A stretch of DNA of 64,000 nucleotides. It comes from Chrysophaeum taylorii. Its lineage: Eukaryota; Sar; Pelagophyceae; Pelagomonadales; Pelagomonadaceae. A model generated the notes under the pieces. It was not told the DNA's origin. It ran no database searches and saw only the letters and a program-made list of their open reading frames with translations. The translations under genes and the position numbers were made by a program. Numbering within the stretch: position 1 is the first letter of the stretch; each line of letters begins with the position of its first letter. Positions 1 to 10,049 of the stretch are shown here, in pieces. The stretch is taken from positions 1 through 64,000 of the forward strand of contig JAQMWT010000685.1 in assembly GCA_029834535.1 (NCBI GenBank), given 5' to 3'.

Positions 1-700
1 ATTGCTGAAATGGAGCGGTTAAGCTGAAATAATAACAATCGCACGCGACAGCTCATCAAACTGGGTTATGTCGTAAAAATTGACGACGTATATTACGGGT
101 GCAAACGTGCAACGTAAGTAATCGAAGCCTCTGCTCTATCAACCACGAAGAAAACCATCTTGCATAATTTATCGTCAGTGGGTAGCAGTACTCCTTCCCA
201 TGCACTGGAAGTCAAGTTGCACAGAGCGGAGTGTACGCAGGGTGGCGACGCGACACATCGACGACGACCGACATTCGGGTAAATAAGATTCGATCAACCA
301 GCGGGTTGTAACACGCGACCACACAATGTGCTGCACCACAGGAATATTCGGAAAGTTTAGCATGGTGGATCTGGTTGGCAGTGTCCGACGCATCGGTAAG
401 CACGACTCGAAACGACGTCCGTTTCGTTGGCTCGTTGGAGCCTAATACTGCCCCGGCTCCACTGAACAGCATCCCCACCTTGCGATAAGTGATTGGAAGC
501 CATTGAAACTTTTCATATCGGCGGCGGATCTCCGCTTCGGTGATCTCGCGGCATTTTGGCTTCATCTTTTCTGACCTTCGAGCGAAATCGTCGCTGCCTT
601 CAGGTCGTTTGAGGTGGACGCGTCCGTCATAGCGGTCACCAGCGTCCTTCACCGTGCTCAGCAGCATCGGCGGGGAGATTCGTCGCATCGCGTCATTGAC
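1..700 (-). mobile_element. Old decayed LTR-retroelement relative with methyltransferase core (fossil)
   Basis: On the minus strand, bases about 510-385 encode a stretch matching the methyltransferase-like core of the larger element at 4094-14251: a W-x-PITY lead-in, then F-x-GAG and, about 20 residues on, SFR-x-VL. The similarity seems to continue weakly toward base 1, so the copy runs off the left edge. It is heavily decayed with many breaks and clearly much older than the 4-14 kb element. Patches with gag-like character further upstream on the same strand (to about 3300) lie at roughly the spacing expected for a collinear element, but that extension is tentative. Family: Ty3/gypsy-like, by similarity to the neighbouring copy only. 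Confidence 0.55.
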
Positions 701-3400
701 TGAGCAAAGCGAAGTTTCCTTGTCGTATCCTTTTTACATTTGACGTAAGTTCGTTGATCGTAGAGAGCGACGCTCATCTTCGTACCTAACGATATCACCA
801 ATCGCAAGGGCGCGCCTTGAGTGACGATCGTCGGCACTGGCCGTAGCAGTGTTGCCACCGAGCAGCGGACCGGTCGCGCTCTTCGCCAGAAAGAACATTT
901 GTGACAACTCCAACTGCCGTTCTCAGCAAACGTAGCGACGAAAGCAACTGCCTTTTCCATAGGCTCGACAAAATACCGGTGGCGCGTTCGACCGGGCTCG
1001 ATTCGTCATTACGCGCGGCATAACGATTGCTTCGCGCGTCTTCTCCCAGGCTGGGGAGAATTTGGTCGTGCATGGCGTACCGCGTGCGGCTACCGTACGT
1101 TCCGGCGGCGGGCTTCGGAGATCTTTAATCGCTCAAACGAGCATAAACTGAGTCTTGACCAGGTCGAGACTCTGCCGAAAGGCATCGTGTGATGCGTAAA
1201 TCGGTACGGTTATCGGTTCCGATCGTAATTAGACCGGAAGGTCACGATTGGTGCATCGACTCGTTCATCCCTTTAATCTTCTTGCGCCCGTAGACGACTT
1301 GGGTTCGACAAAAACAGATCGATCATGGGAAAATCCACGAAGCTCAAAACTCGTATATCGCGCCCTCCCAACAGGAACAGATGATGCATCTGCTACAATA
1401 GCAAATGGGAGCGGCAAAGTCATCGGCGAAAGCGACCCGAGGGCGATCCAACGATGGATCGTCGTCGTATTCAATCCTGATCCGCGCGGCGCTTAATCGG
1501 AAGTTCGCCTTCATCGAAAATCAACGATCTCTGGTCTTTTTGTGTTTCTCGGCAAGCCTAAACATCGCCATTCCATCGACCTGTGGTTGTCGAGAATTTG
1601 GTCCGTCACGATTCCTGTAGATGTGACGGGCTATAACGTTTAGTACACCGTCTAAGCAACGGGGGTAATCAAATCATCTTCGATCGTCTTGCCATCTCGC
1701 GGCGTCAACGAAGTGTGAGCATAGGCTCTGAATCGCTCGTCTCGGGGTTAGGCATCGGTACCGGCTTGAACTTCGTATTATGCATTGTTGGCGTCTTCAT
1801 AATGCTCGCGAAGCGCCTTTATCTGGCGGCTTTCGCTCTTCCTCCAAGACAATCTCCGAGTGCGGCTGGTGGGGATCCTGGTCTGTAGTTCACGGAAGCA
1901 AAGGACCCGCCCACCATCACATTTTTCCAGACTGCATCACGCAAAAATTCATTCGTCGCCTGCTGATCCTCATCAGCATCGGCGATCGGTTCTGTCAGCT
2001 GCGGCTTTGAGTCTGCAGCTGCGCGGGTTGGTGGCTTCTTCAGCAAGAAATTCCGACCGTCCACCAATCCTGCAGGTTCCACGTCTGCGTCTTCGTCACT
2101 AGAACGCTGCTTATCTTCTTCATAAATCAATCCTTTTCGGCAGCGTATCCGTGTCTCGATCCGTAGCGCGAAATCGAAACCGTTGGGGTCCAGGAAAAGG
2201 TGACGTCGTCCCCGACGTCAACTCTATCGTAAATCGTCGTCTGCCATACTCGCGCTTGTCATAGTCTCATCCGACGAATGCGCGCGAGCTCTGCAGATAT
2301 GCTGGCTCACAGCCAGTTCCGGTCGCCAACGGTCGTCTCTGGAGGGTCAAAGATAAGCCGATGGCATCAGGGAGGCCTCATCAAAAATAGGTGGGTCGTC
2401 CATGGACGATCGTCAATAACGTTAACGTAGGTGATTTCACAGAGTGCTAGCTTCATCTTCCGAATCTGAATCGCCTTCCCAGTATCGTGTGACTTCAAGT
2501 TCCTCGCTCGAATCTTGAGCTCATCGCTCGACATCTGCTCATAAATGCGTGCCAAAGACCGACGATTGGTCAGCACGTCGTTGGGTGGCTCGTCCATCGG
2601 TGGGCGAGCAAGATCTTCGAATGCGGCCGCGGCAAGGGCGTCGGCTGCGTCGTCGTGCGGGTGTCCGTGTTCAGGTACACGTCACTCCTAATGGTAACTG
2701 TTGACCGCAAGGTCGTAAATGTGAACGTTGCAGACGACGGAAGTCTTCTCGGTAACGACCATCGTCTGAATCTCGATCGCGGATCTTCGTCGCCGGCGGC
2801 GGCGTGAATGTCGGCTGGAGCTCGCCTATCTTTCGTCGGCGCTGGCACGAGCGCGCTACGGTCTCGTGGCGGGCTCTGCTATCTCGCGGCCATTCGTGTC
2901 GAAGACGATCGGCCGTGTCTATCTGTTAAGTGCACGGTACTCATAACCGTGGTTAGCTGCGTGCTCATATCATTGTGCTGCTCTGAATATCGTGAGCAGG
3001 CTCGAACCAGGTGGCATTAGAACTACCGTCGTCACGCGAATGATTATCTTTCCTTTGTCGGCTCTCCCATCGTCCTCGCGAGATGGGCTTTCTCTTTGAT
3101 GTATTTGCACATCGCTACATAATGGTCGTCGGCTCGCCTCCACCACTGTGGCGTAAGGAGAATTTTAGGGGCTACCTGGCGTGCCTTCGACCCTGGCTCG
3201 CCGATCGCGTCCGTGCCCTTGGTGGGATCACTGGACGAGGATGGCCGTTCTCCCGCCACGCGACCACAAACAACTCGCGCCTGGTCCTCTCAACTTGAGG
3301 ATCGGCGTTGCTATGATCAGGATAATCGAAATCAGAAATCAGGGTGACACATGGAAGGGAAAAGGAAGATGTGCGAAAACTCTGACATCATCGGAACGGA
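701..3400. other. No recognisable gene; probably degenerate retroelement sequence
   Basis: Only short open frames occur here on either strand and none matches a family I recognise. Minus-strand patches near 1820-2130 (acidic) and 3044-3259 could be remains of the same old element whose methyltransferase core lies at 1-700, because their order and spacing resemble gag-to-methyltransferase distances in the 4-14 kb element. This is an inference from layout, not a sequence match. Confidence 0.35.
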
Positions 3401-3407
3401 GTAGGGT

Positions 3408-3743
3408 GCCCCTGAAAAGGGGGGGCCCTAGAAGAGGGGTAAGCCTTTGGAGGCGGGAGTTGCCGCCACATCAGGGCACACGTACAAATCCGGACCATGT
3501 AATACAATACGTACGCAGCACTCGCTCGTCGGCGACCGATGTAGTCGCACGATCTCGTGTACTCCACCACGTATGGCGGCACAGAAAAACCACTCCCGAC
3601 CCCCGGGTGACAAAGGGGGCACTCACCGACTCGTCCTAGACCTCACTGAACGAGGAAAACACGGACTCGGGGTCGCGTATGCTCGCCACACGCCTTGCTT
3701 GGCTCCCATGCCCGGGAGAGGTCCGAAGTTAGTTAGTTAGTTA
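3408..3743 (+). mobile_element. SINE-like repeat, tail shared with the nested SINE
   Basis: The 3' end at about 3700-3743 (TGGCTCCCATGCCCGGGAGA, then a few bases and a GTTAGTTAGTTAGTTA tail) nearly matches the 3' end of the SINE nested at 10347-10723. The upstream part does not match that SINE clearly, so this may be a second SINE family sharing a 3' tail, as happens when SINEs use the same LINE partner. Its 5' edge is uncertain. A block of about 40 bases at 3437-3480 (core GGAGTTGCCGCCACA-like) recurs at 3853-3896. Confidence 0.45.
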
Positions 3744-3852
3744 CACCTTGCTCGCGCTCACCAAGCCCATCAACAAGATGGAGAGATGGTATATGATAGC
3801 AAGAAAGGCAGGGAAAGGCGTCCCGTTGAACGGGTATTAAGCCTCGAGAAAT

Positions 3853-3896
3853 GAGGGTAAGCCTTAGCGGTCAGGAGTTGCCGCCACACCGCCCCT
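3853..3896 (+). repeat. Second copy of a ~40-base block seen at 3437-3480
   Basis: The sequence around GGGTAAGCCTT...GGAGTTGCCGCCACA is present here and about 415 bases upstream. The flanks contain short self-complementary runs. It may be a fragment of the repeat family annotated at 3408-3743. Confidence 0.4.
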
Positions 3897-4093
3897 TTGT
3901 GGCAGCCTCATCTTTATAGCCCGCTGAAATACACAACCCCCTAGACCCTCCACGCACCATCTTCCTCACTTTCGCACCCTCCCCCTCTTCGCACTCGACC
4001 ATGAAACCCCCAAAACCCATGAACGCCCTACGTACTCCCGTTCGCGCCCCACTCGAGCAGTCGACCTTTCGAAACGCACGTTCGCAAACCCCC

Positions 4094-4423
4094 TGTGGCA
4101 GTAACGCCCATTTCCCCCACTTGCCTGCCTGCCACCTGACTTACCCTGATTGTTGCTCTGGTATTGACCTTGCATTTATGGGGGGGGGTCATCTCGACAC
4201 CTTCACCTGCGCTTCCACTGGACCCAATGTACCGGGCATTTGTATTGCTTTCTTGCTGTCTTCTTGATATTACCCTCTTTTGATTGTCCGATTTCGAGAT
4301 GGCGTGAGGTATTGCGCTGAGGTCGGGCGTGTGGTGGTTTCACCCGCGGTTCGGGTTGGGAGAAAGGGTTGTTGAGGCCCCCGGTCCGGCCAGGAGGGGC
4401 GGGTATCTGAGAAAACCACTACA
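4094..4423 (+). repeat. 5' LTR
   Basis: 330 bases, TGTGGCAGTAACG at the start and AAACCACTACA at the end. It aligns along its whole length with 13921-14251. A run of G occurs in the middle of both copies. It is flanked upstream by CCCCC. Confidence 0.95.
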
Positions 4424-4424
4424 G

Positions 4425-4440
4425 TGGTCTCAGAAACGGG
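4425..4440 (+). promoter_or_regulatory. Putative primer-binding site
   Basis: One base after the 5' LTR the sequence TGGTCTCAGAAACGG begins. It resembles the TGGTATCAGAGC site complementary to initiator tRNA-Met used by many Ty3/gypsy and copia elements. The match is partial, so the tRNA is not certain. Confidence 0.5.
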
Positions 4441-4593
4441 AATCGATAGTCCAACTCCCGGACTATCGATCTCCTGTTTTTCGGCGGCGAGTCGGTTCGT
4501 AACGGTCGAGTGAGTGCGAAGCCGACGCGTGGGTGAGATCAGGGATCACGGGTACCGCCGCGGGGTTCATTTACGTGATTCGGATCGAACGGG

Positions 4594-4800
4594 GCGGAGT
4601 CACAACGACTCATTTAAGCAAACATCGTGGATACGAGGCAAAGAAAGAGAAGCCTAACCTAGCTCGCGCGATGCAGACCACCTCCCCGACGGCGAGCGAC
4701 AGCACCGGCGGAGTCACTACGACTCATTCAGGCAAAGCATCGTAAGACCTAACCAGGCAAAGACAGACCACCTCCCTGACGGCAAGCGACAACACCGGGA
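4594..4800 (+). repeat. Imperfect tandem duplication in the element's 5' leader
   Basis: Two blocks share GGCGGAGTCAC-ACGACTCATT early and AGACCACCTCCC-GACGGC late. The first spans about 4594-4709 and the second about 4709-4795, with the second internally shorter. They lie between the primer-binding site and gag. They could form part of the packaging or leader region; no function is shown by sequence alone. Confidence 0.6.
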
Positions 4801-4965
4801 AGGCCGTCCATAGTCTTCACGCGCAAGGCAAGTGCTTCCGTAAGACCAGCGCACCGGTACAGCGCGCAGTCAGACGGCTGCCGGCAATTGTCGTCTGACG
4901 AAAAGAATACAACAAGTGAGTTGTGAGGGTCCGGATTAAACCCATTATCCGGGCAAAGCGCGGTC

Positions 4966-7600
4966 ATGGCAGAGAGGCCAATGACAGAACGACCGCAGTG
5001 GTTTCGGGACGCACAGGAGCGTCTGCAACGATTCAGTGCAGGGACTCCATTTGCGTCTATTGGAAGAACACCGTTCAGTACGCCCTTTCAACGGCCGGAA
5101 GCCGAGGAAAGTGGCATCGGAAGAGAGGCAAGATCATCTGATAGCCTCGACAGCCCCCCAAGCGTGGTCATCCTTCCGGATCCACGCGCCGGCGAAGGGG
5201 GAGCTACGGTTGCGCCAGACGCAACTTCAAGACCGGGTGAGCCGACGTTCCCGTACGCACGACCCTACGAACGTGCGATGAATGCTACGGAGTCATCTCG
5301 AGCGGAACCGGACCGTTTACGGCGATGCGTGGACCAGAGGAGAGTGCACATCCTAGGCCACCATCTGCGAATACGAGAGCGACAGATTTTCGCGTAGATG
5401 TCGACCCCGAGGTTCTGCAGACCATCGCCGAACGATTCGAGATGTACCAGTCGCAGATCGAGCAAGTCATACGTGAACTTGAGAACACCCGCCGCGACGC
5501 TCAACAACAACGCTCAGAAGTGGAGCGGCAGCGGATCGACAACGATCGACTTCGACGAATGGTGGAGGAATCCATGCGGGCGCATGCTCGAGAGGCACGG
5601 CCAACCTCTCCGAATGCTACGCGTGTTACGCCCGACGATGATGACGCTGTATCGGCACTGACCGACGATCAGCCACCGCGAAGTCGACCGGAGCCTACCC
5701 CGCACCATCATACTGACCCCGGTTCGGCGCGTCCTCGTGACGAAGAAGAGATACTTCATGTCAAGAAGGGAGCTGCTGGCATGACACGTATCACGTTTTT
5801 GAATCTCACGGGGCAAATTACCAAGGACCGTGATGAGGTGGATGCGTGGTGGATGCAATTGCGGCGTATGATGGAAGGCAAGATTGATAAACCCTCAATA
5901 GCGATGAATGTGATTGGAGGCGAGTACAAACTCGCCCCTATGGAAGCTTATCGCAAATGGGAAGCTGAACGGCCGCAGATGTGGAAACAATACAAGGATG
6001 GGACCATCACAATGAAAAAGTTGCGCCAGCATGATGAGGACTGTCTGGATGCTATGCAAGAGGCGACGAAGCTTCCTTGTCCACCTCGGGCTACGGTTGG
6101 GGAGCTTGAACGTGAATGGTTCAATTTAAGGCAAGGGAATTTGTCATTGAATAAGTATATCGCGCGATGAGCGCAGAAATTCGGCCAGTGTAGAGCAATG
6201 TCAGGTCGCGATACTGATCCGGCTGCGTTCCGTTCGCACTTCATTGCTGGTCTCAATTCTGAGCGCTTGCGGACGAGCGTCGATCGTGCTCGGGCCTCAC
6301 CGCATATGAAAGCATCTACTCTCACCCTCAACGATGTCATTCAATTGACCATCCAGATTTCCAAGATTCTGGAAGCCAACCCTACTGCCAACATCGAAGA
6401 GGCGATTAAGAAGGAGAAGGGAAAGGAGCACGTACCACGGATGAGGAGAGAGCAGCAGCAGCAGAGGCAGCAGTTGCAGCCAGTCCAACGGGTTGGTTAT
6501 GTTGCTGACTCGGGAGTTGGAACCTGGCTACCACAGGGGATAGATAACCATACGCGTCAAGCAATTACGACGTGCCTCAGTTGCGGCCGGCATGGTAGTT
6601 TTAACCACGACAACGGTGTGTGTCCTGTGCCGGACAATCCCTCGAGGAAGAGGCGTGCTGCTCAGACGTTGACGAATGCGGGTTTTCCAGCAACGCCAGA
6701 GGGACAAGAGCAATACCGACGGACGCTTTTAGCTGCAGCAGGACAGGCTTCAGTGACTCAGCTAGCGCCGCGCGTTGTGCAACAGCCGCAGGTGGTCTAC
6801 ACAGCAGCACAGGTGCCAGGTGCAGGTCAACAGCGTTTGGTTGCAGGCACTCAACAGCAGGTGGTCCGAAGGCAGCCCGCAGTGCAGCGGACCGCTCAGA
6901 CCTCGGTGCGCCTGGAGGATCTGACTACGGCTCTCAACACGATGAACTTGATTCGTCAGGCACAGCAGACGGCTCCGCCGTGTAGAGGGCAACAGTCCCA
7001 GAGAGCGAACCCTAGCCAGCACAATGATGGTGTCGCCGCTCAGTGGCTTGAAGTGCTTGGCGAAGATCAGGATGACACTAAGCGAGCGGACTACTGCACT
7101 GTGCAGTATTCTGAGCTCATGGAGGGCAACGTGTATGATGATGACGAGGTTTGGGGCGATGATGATAGCTTCTCTGCAGAAGGCTATTCCCCTGGTGACC
7201 CCATGGAACCTCCTTCCTTTTTGGTCATCACTGAAGACGCATGGGTGGAGGAGCAGGAGCAAAGTACCGAAGTGACTGGAGTTGCATCTAGAGTTCTCTC
7301 GGAAGACGAAGATAATCGTGGCGAATTGGGGTATACGATTGTTCGTGCGGGACAAGATACCTTGGTTGCCATGGATATAGTGCTACCGAGGGACGACTGT
7401 GCCGAGCGTTATGCCGCTCACCCTTCCATCTCTTCGGATTTCGAGAGTTTCTGCCCTCAGACTGCGTTGAATACCACTCAGGATCCCGACCATCGTGAAA
7501 ATAAAGCCGTAAGGTCCGATGGCACGAGATCCGCCTCTTTGACGTATGTGCCTGATGCTACCTCTTCGCTAGATGGTTCGAAATATTCCATCATCGCTGC
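4966..7600 (+). other. gag region of the retrotransposon
   Basis: The first part (about 5400-5580) encodes a charged heptad-like coiled coil rich in Q, R and E. A conserved retrotransposon-gag-like segment follows at about 5780-6300 (D-x-V-x-AWW-x-QLRR, later W-x-x-ERP-x-MW). Around 6570-6625 there is a C-x2-C-x7-H-x4-C zinc-knuckle-like motif, preceded and followed by long glutamine-rich stretches. The later part (about 7050-7480) is acidic. Together these mark a nucleic-acid-binding structural polyprotein of Ty3/gypsy type. Confidence 0.75.
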
Positions 7601-7890
7601 CGGTTTGGATGGCATGGCTGATTCCCCCTACATCGATCACCGCTTGTGTCGCAAACTTCATCGTGACGGCAAATCATCTATCGTCAGCCGCTCCCTACGA
7701 TTCGTACTCTAAATGGGTCAGGAGGTTCGGGAGCTGCTATTCGAGAATGGGTCATCCTCCGGATCTCCTTGGTGCCGACGACATCCATGCTGCTCATGTT
7801 CTTCGTTGGTCAAACGAATGGGCAGTTACTATTAGGAGCACGAGAATTACGACTCCTGGGTGCGATTTCGGATTATGCGACAGAGAGAGC
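7590..7890 (+). other. Aspartic protease region of the retrotransposon
   Basis: A short region between gag and the methyltransferase-like part resembles retropepsin. A D-centred segment followed by YIDHRLCRKL-like residues sits near 7605-7660. A family-typical C-terminal strand, LLLGARELRLLGAISDY-like, lies near 7830-7875, the usual LLG-x-x-x-L-x-x-LG-A-x-x-DY pattern. Assignment rests on these two patches and on position. Confidence 0.6.
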
Positions 7891-8689
7891 TATTTTTCGG
7901 CGTTCTGAAGTGACCATTGGAGTTCTCAAGAATCGGACTTCCGCCTCGCCACAAGACCAGCATGGAATTGTCCTTTACAATGATGCATTCGATGCGACCC
8001 CGCAGGTATTGCAGATGTTCCCGACAGCTAAGCTTGCTGTGCAACACGGAAATATCCAAACTTGGACGCCAGTTGGTAAACCGTGGAGTTATGACAGTCT
8101 ATTGCGGTCTATTCGTATCAGAGCGAGTCACCATCACGTTCCTCCCGGTGATCAGACTGCTGGAAAAGCTGAAGACCAACTTACATGCCCTGCAGGCGAG
8201 GAAGATATCATCCCTCATTTCGCGTACGTGACGAGTACTCGATTTCTTCTTCCAAGCCAACCGTACTTCTTGGAGATGGAGTGCGATGTGCAGCTGGAAA
8301 AGAGTCACATATTCCGACCTTATCGGCCACTCCTCCAGGATCTCCGCCTTGTACCTGGTTCCTATTCATCGTATTGCGCTGATGAGCCCAACGAAGTTCA
8401 TGTGGCTGTGGAGCACATTGGTGACGAACCCATTGGTATCGACCCCGAAGTCCCGGTGGTCGAAGGCGAGATCATGCCGCATGAAGGATGTGTCAACATG
8501 CAGCTAGAAGCCACTGATGACGTGAGTCATGCCACTCTTACGGCCACTGTTGACGACGATGAAGTCGAGGAGGATGTCTTGAGTGACAGACCTCCTCCTC
8601 GGCCACCTCCAGATGAAGAAGTGAAAAAAACACCAGAAATGGAGATGGAGGCGACTGCTAAGGAGCTGCTATCTAAGCACGCCTCCTTG

Positions 8690-9570
8690 GTTTGGATACC
8701 CATCACCTACACCTTTGTCGTCGTCTACTTTGAAGGCGCTGGAGGATCAACGTTGGGTATCCGGCGATGCAATGGGCTATATGGCAGTTCATTTCGCATT
8801 GTCCTGGCTTTGGATGCTTGTCCTCAAGCCCGAGCCACCTTTGAGCTCAATTTTCCGAAGATTCCCTATGTTTTGCATGAGCTGGGGAAATCTCATCGTC
8901 GTACATACGACTTGGTGTTGTCGTATTTACATTCAGATTTTTGGAAGCATTCTTATTTTCACGCCAGTCCGCCGTGTATCTATGGATCGACTGCCAATTT
9001 GCACTACAGGGACGCACGCAAGGGCGCTACTATTACTTCTTGGGTCCTGCGTCACTTCCGCAACGCACCTTATGTGATTGGACGATCGACGCTCGAGCAG
9101 GAACCATCAGTGATCCTTTTTGTGCATCACCAATTTTATGTGCCGCGTATTGTTGATTTTTATAGTGTTACACCCGAATTGCTGTGCTCGCGCACACGCC
9201 TACTTGCTTGCAATGTTCGCTTGGAACTGCCGTTATTATCGCGTGTACCACCGAATTTACGGGACCGTTTTGGGCCAGTGTTGGGATTTACAGGTGGTCA
9301 CCCGTTCATTATAGTGAACAATTCTCATCTACGCGCCCGGCTATCGGCCCTGCCTTCACGGTGACGCGCAATAAGCTTCACCTAGGACCTCATTTCTCGA
9401 ACACCCGTCCACTCACGTTGCAGATGCACCAGGAAATTATGACCGTTCCTGCTACGTGGCAATGGGGTGCGACAGTTTCAGAGACAGTAGCTATGAAGAT
9501 GCTTGGCAGTATGGTGCCACCCGCGACTATGACGCGGATTGCGCTAGCAGTGCACAATTCGTTTGACCCT
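8690..9570 (+). other. Cytosine-C5 DNA methyltransferase-like region inside the retrotransposon
   Basis: Motifs appear in the order known for DCM/DNMT enzymes. Motif I is FEGAGG-S-x-LG at about 8729-8758 (S-adenosylmethionine binding). Motif II-like SFRIVLALDACPQARATFEL with LNFP follows at about 8790-8860. Motif IV, ASPPC with downstream GSTAN, lies at about 8960-9000 (catalytic cysteine loop). An RTRLL patch near 9190-9210 could be motif VIII. Then LT...P-x-x-W-x-W and LGSMVPP (9502-9522), the motif IX-X pattern LG-x-x-VPP, precede an IA-x-AV helix. The whole lies between protease and reverse transcriptase. Retrotransposons with cytosine methyltransferases were reported for dinoflagellates and the charophyte Klebsormidium (de Mendoza et al. 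2018). Whether this one is related is open. The region is not intact. Confidence 0.8.
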
Positions 9571-10049
9571 TCACTTCGAAATTTGGGTAAGTTGCGGAAT
9601 ATTGCGACGACTACGCTAGCCCAACCTGATCACCATATTCTACGGTTTTCACCTTTTGCTGTAGAGTCGCGCATTCCAACGCTCGACCCTGCCACTCGAA
9701 GTGTATCATGGATTGCGCCCGATGAAATCTATTCTCCTGCGAGTCCTGCACCATCAGCTGCTGCCCCCACCACCCCGCCACCACCTTCGGTTACATCGCC
9801 TGGGACGGCTTCATCTTTTGCAGGGGGCACCGTCGCCACTGCTGTTATGCAGAGCAACCAAGTTGATAACCAGCCCTCCGCAACTGCTGAAGAAAAAGGC
9901 ACCGCGAAAGAGCGACCAGCGTATTTCAATACGTCCGACGTTCCGTGGGCGGACGCGCCTCACGACGAACATGGTCAACCTTCTTGATGCCTCCTCATTT
10001 AGCGGATCAGGAGAGCATGCAGGTCATCCCTCCGACCGTCGCGCAGGTC

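Noticed and set aside
8690-9570. A host DNA methyltransferase gene accidentally overlapping the element
   Set aside because: It lies between protease and RT in the element's own orientation inside paired LTRs, and the older relative at 1-700 shares the same core and lead-in.
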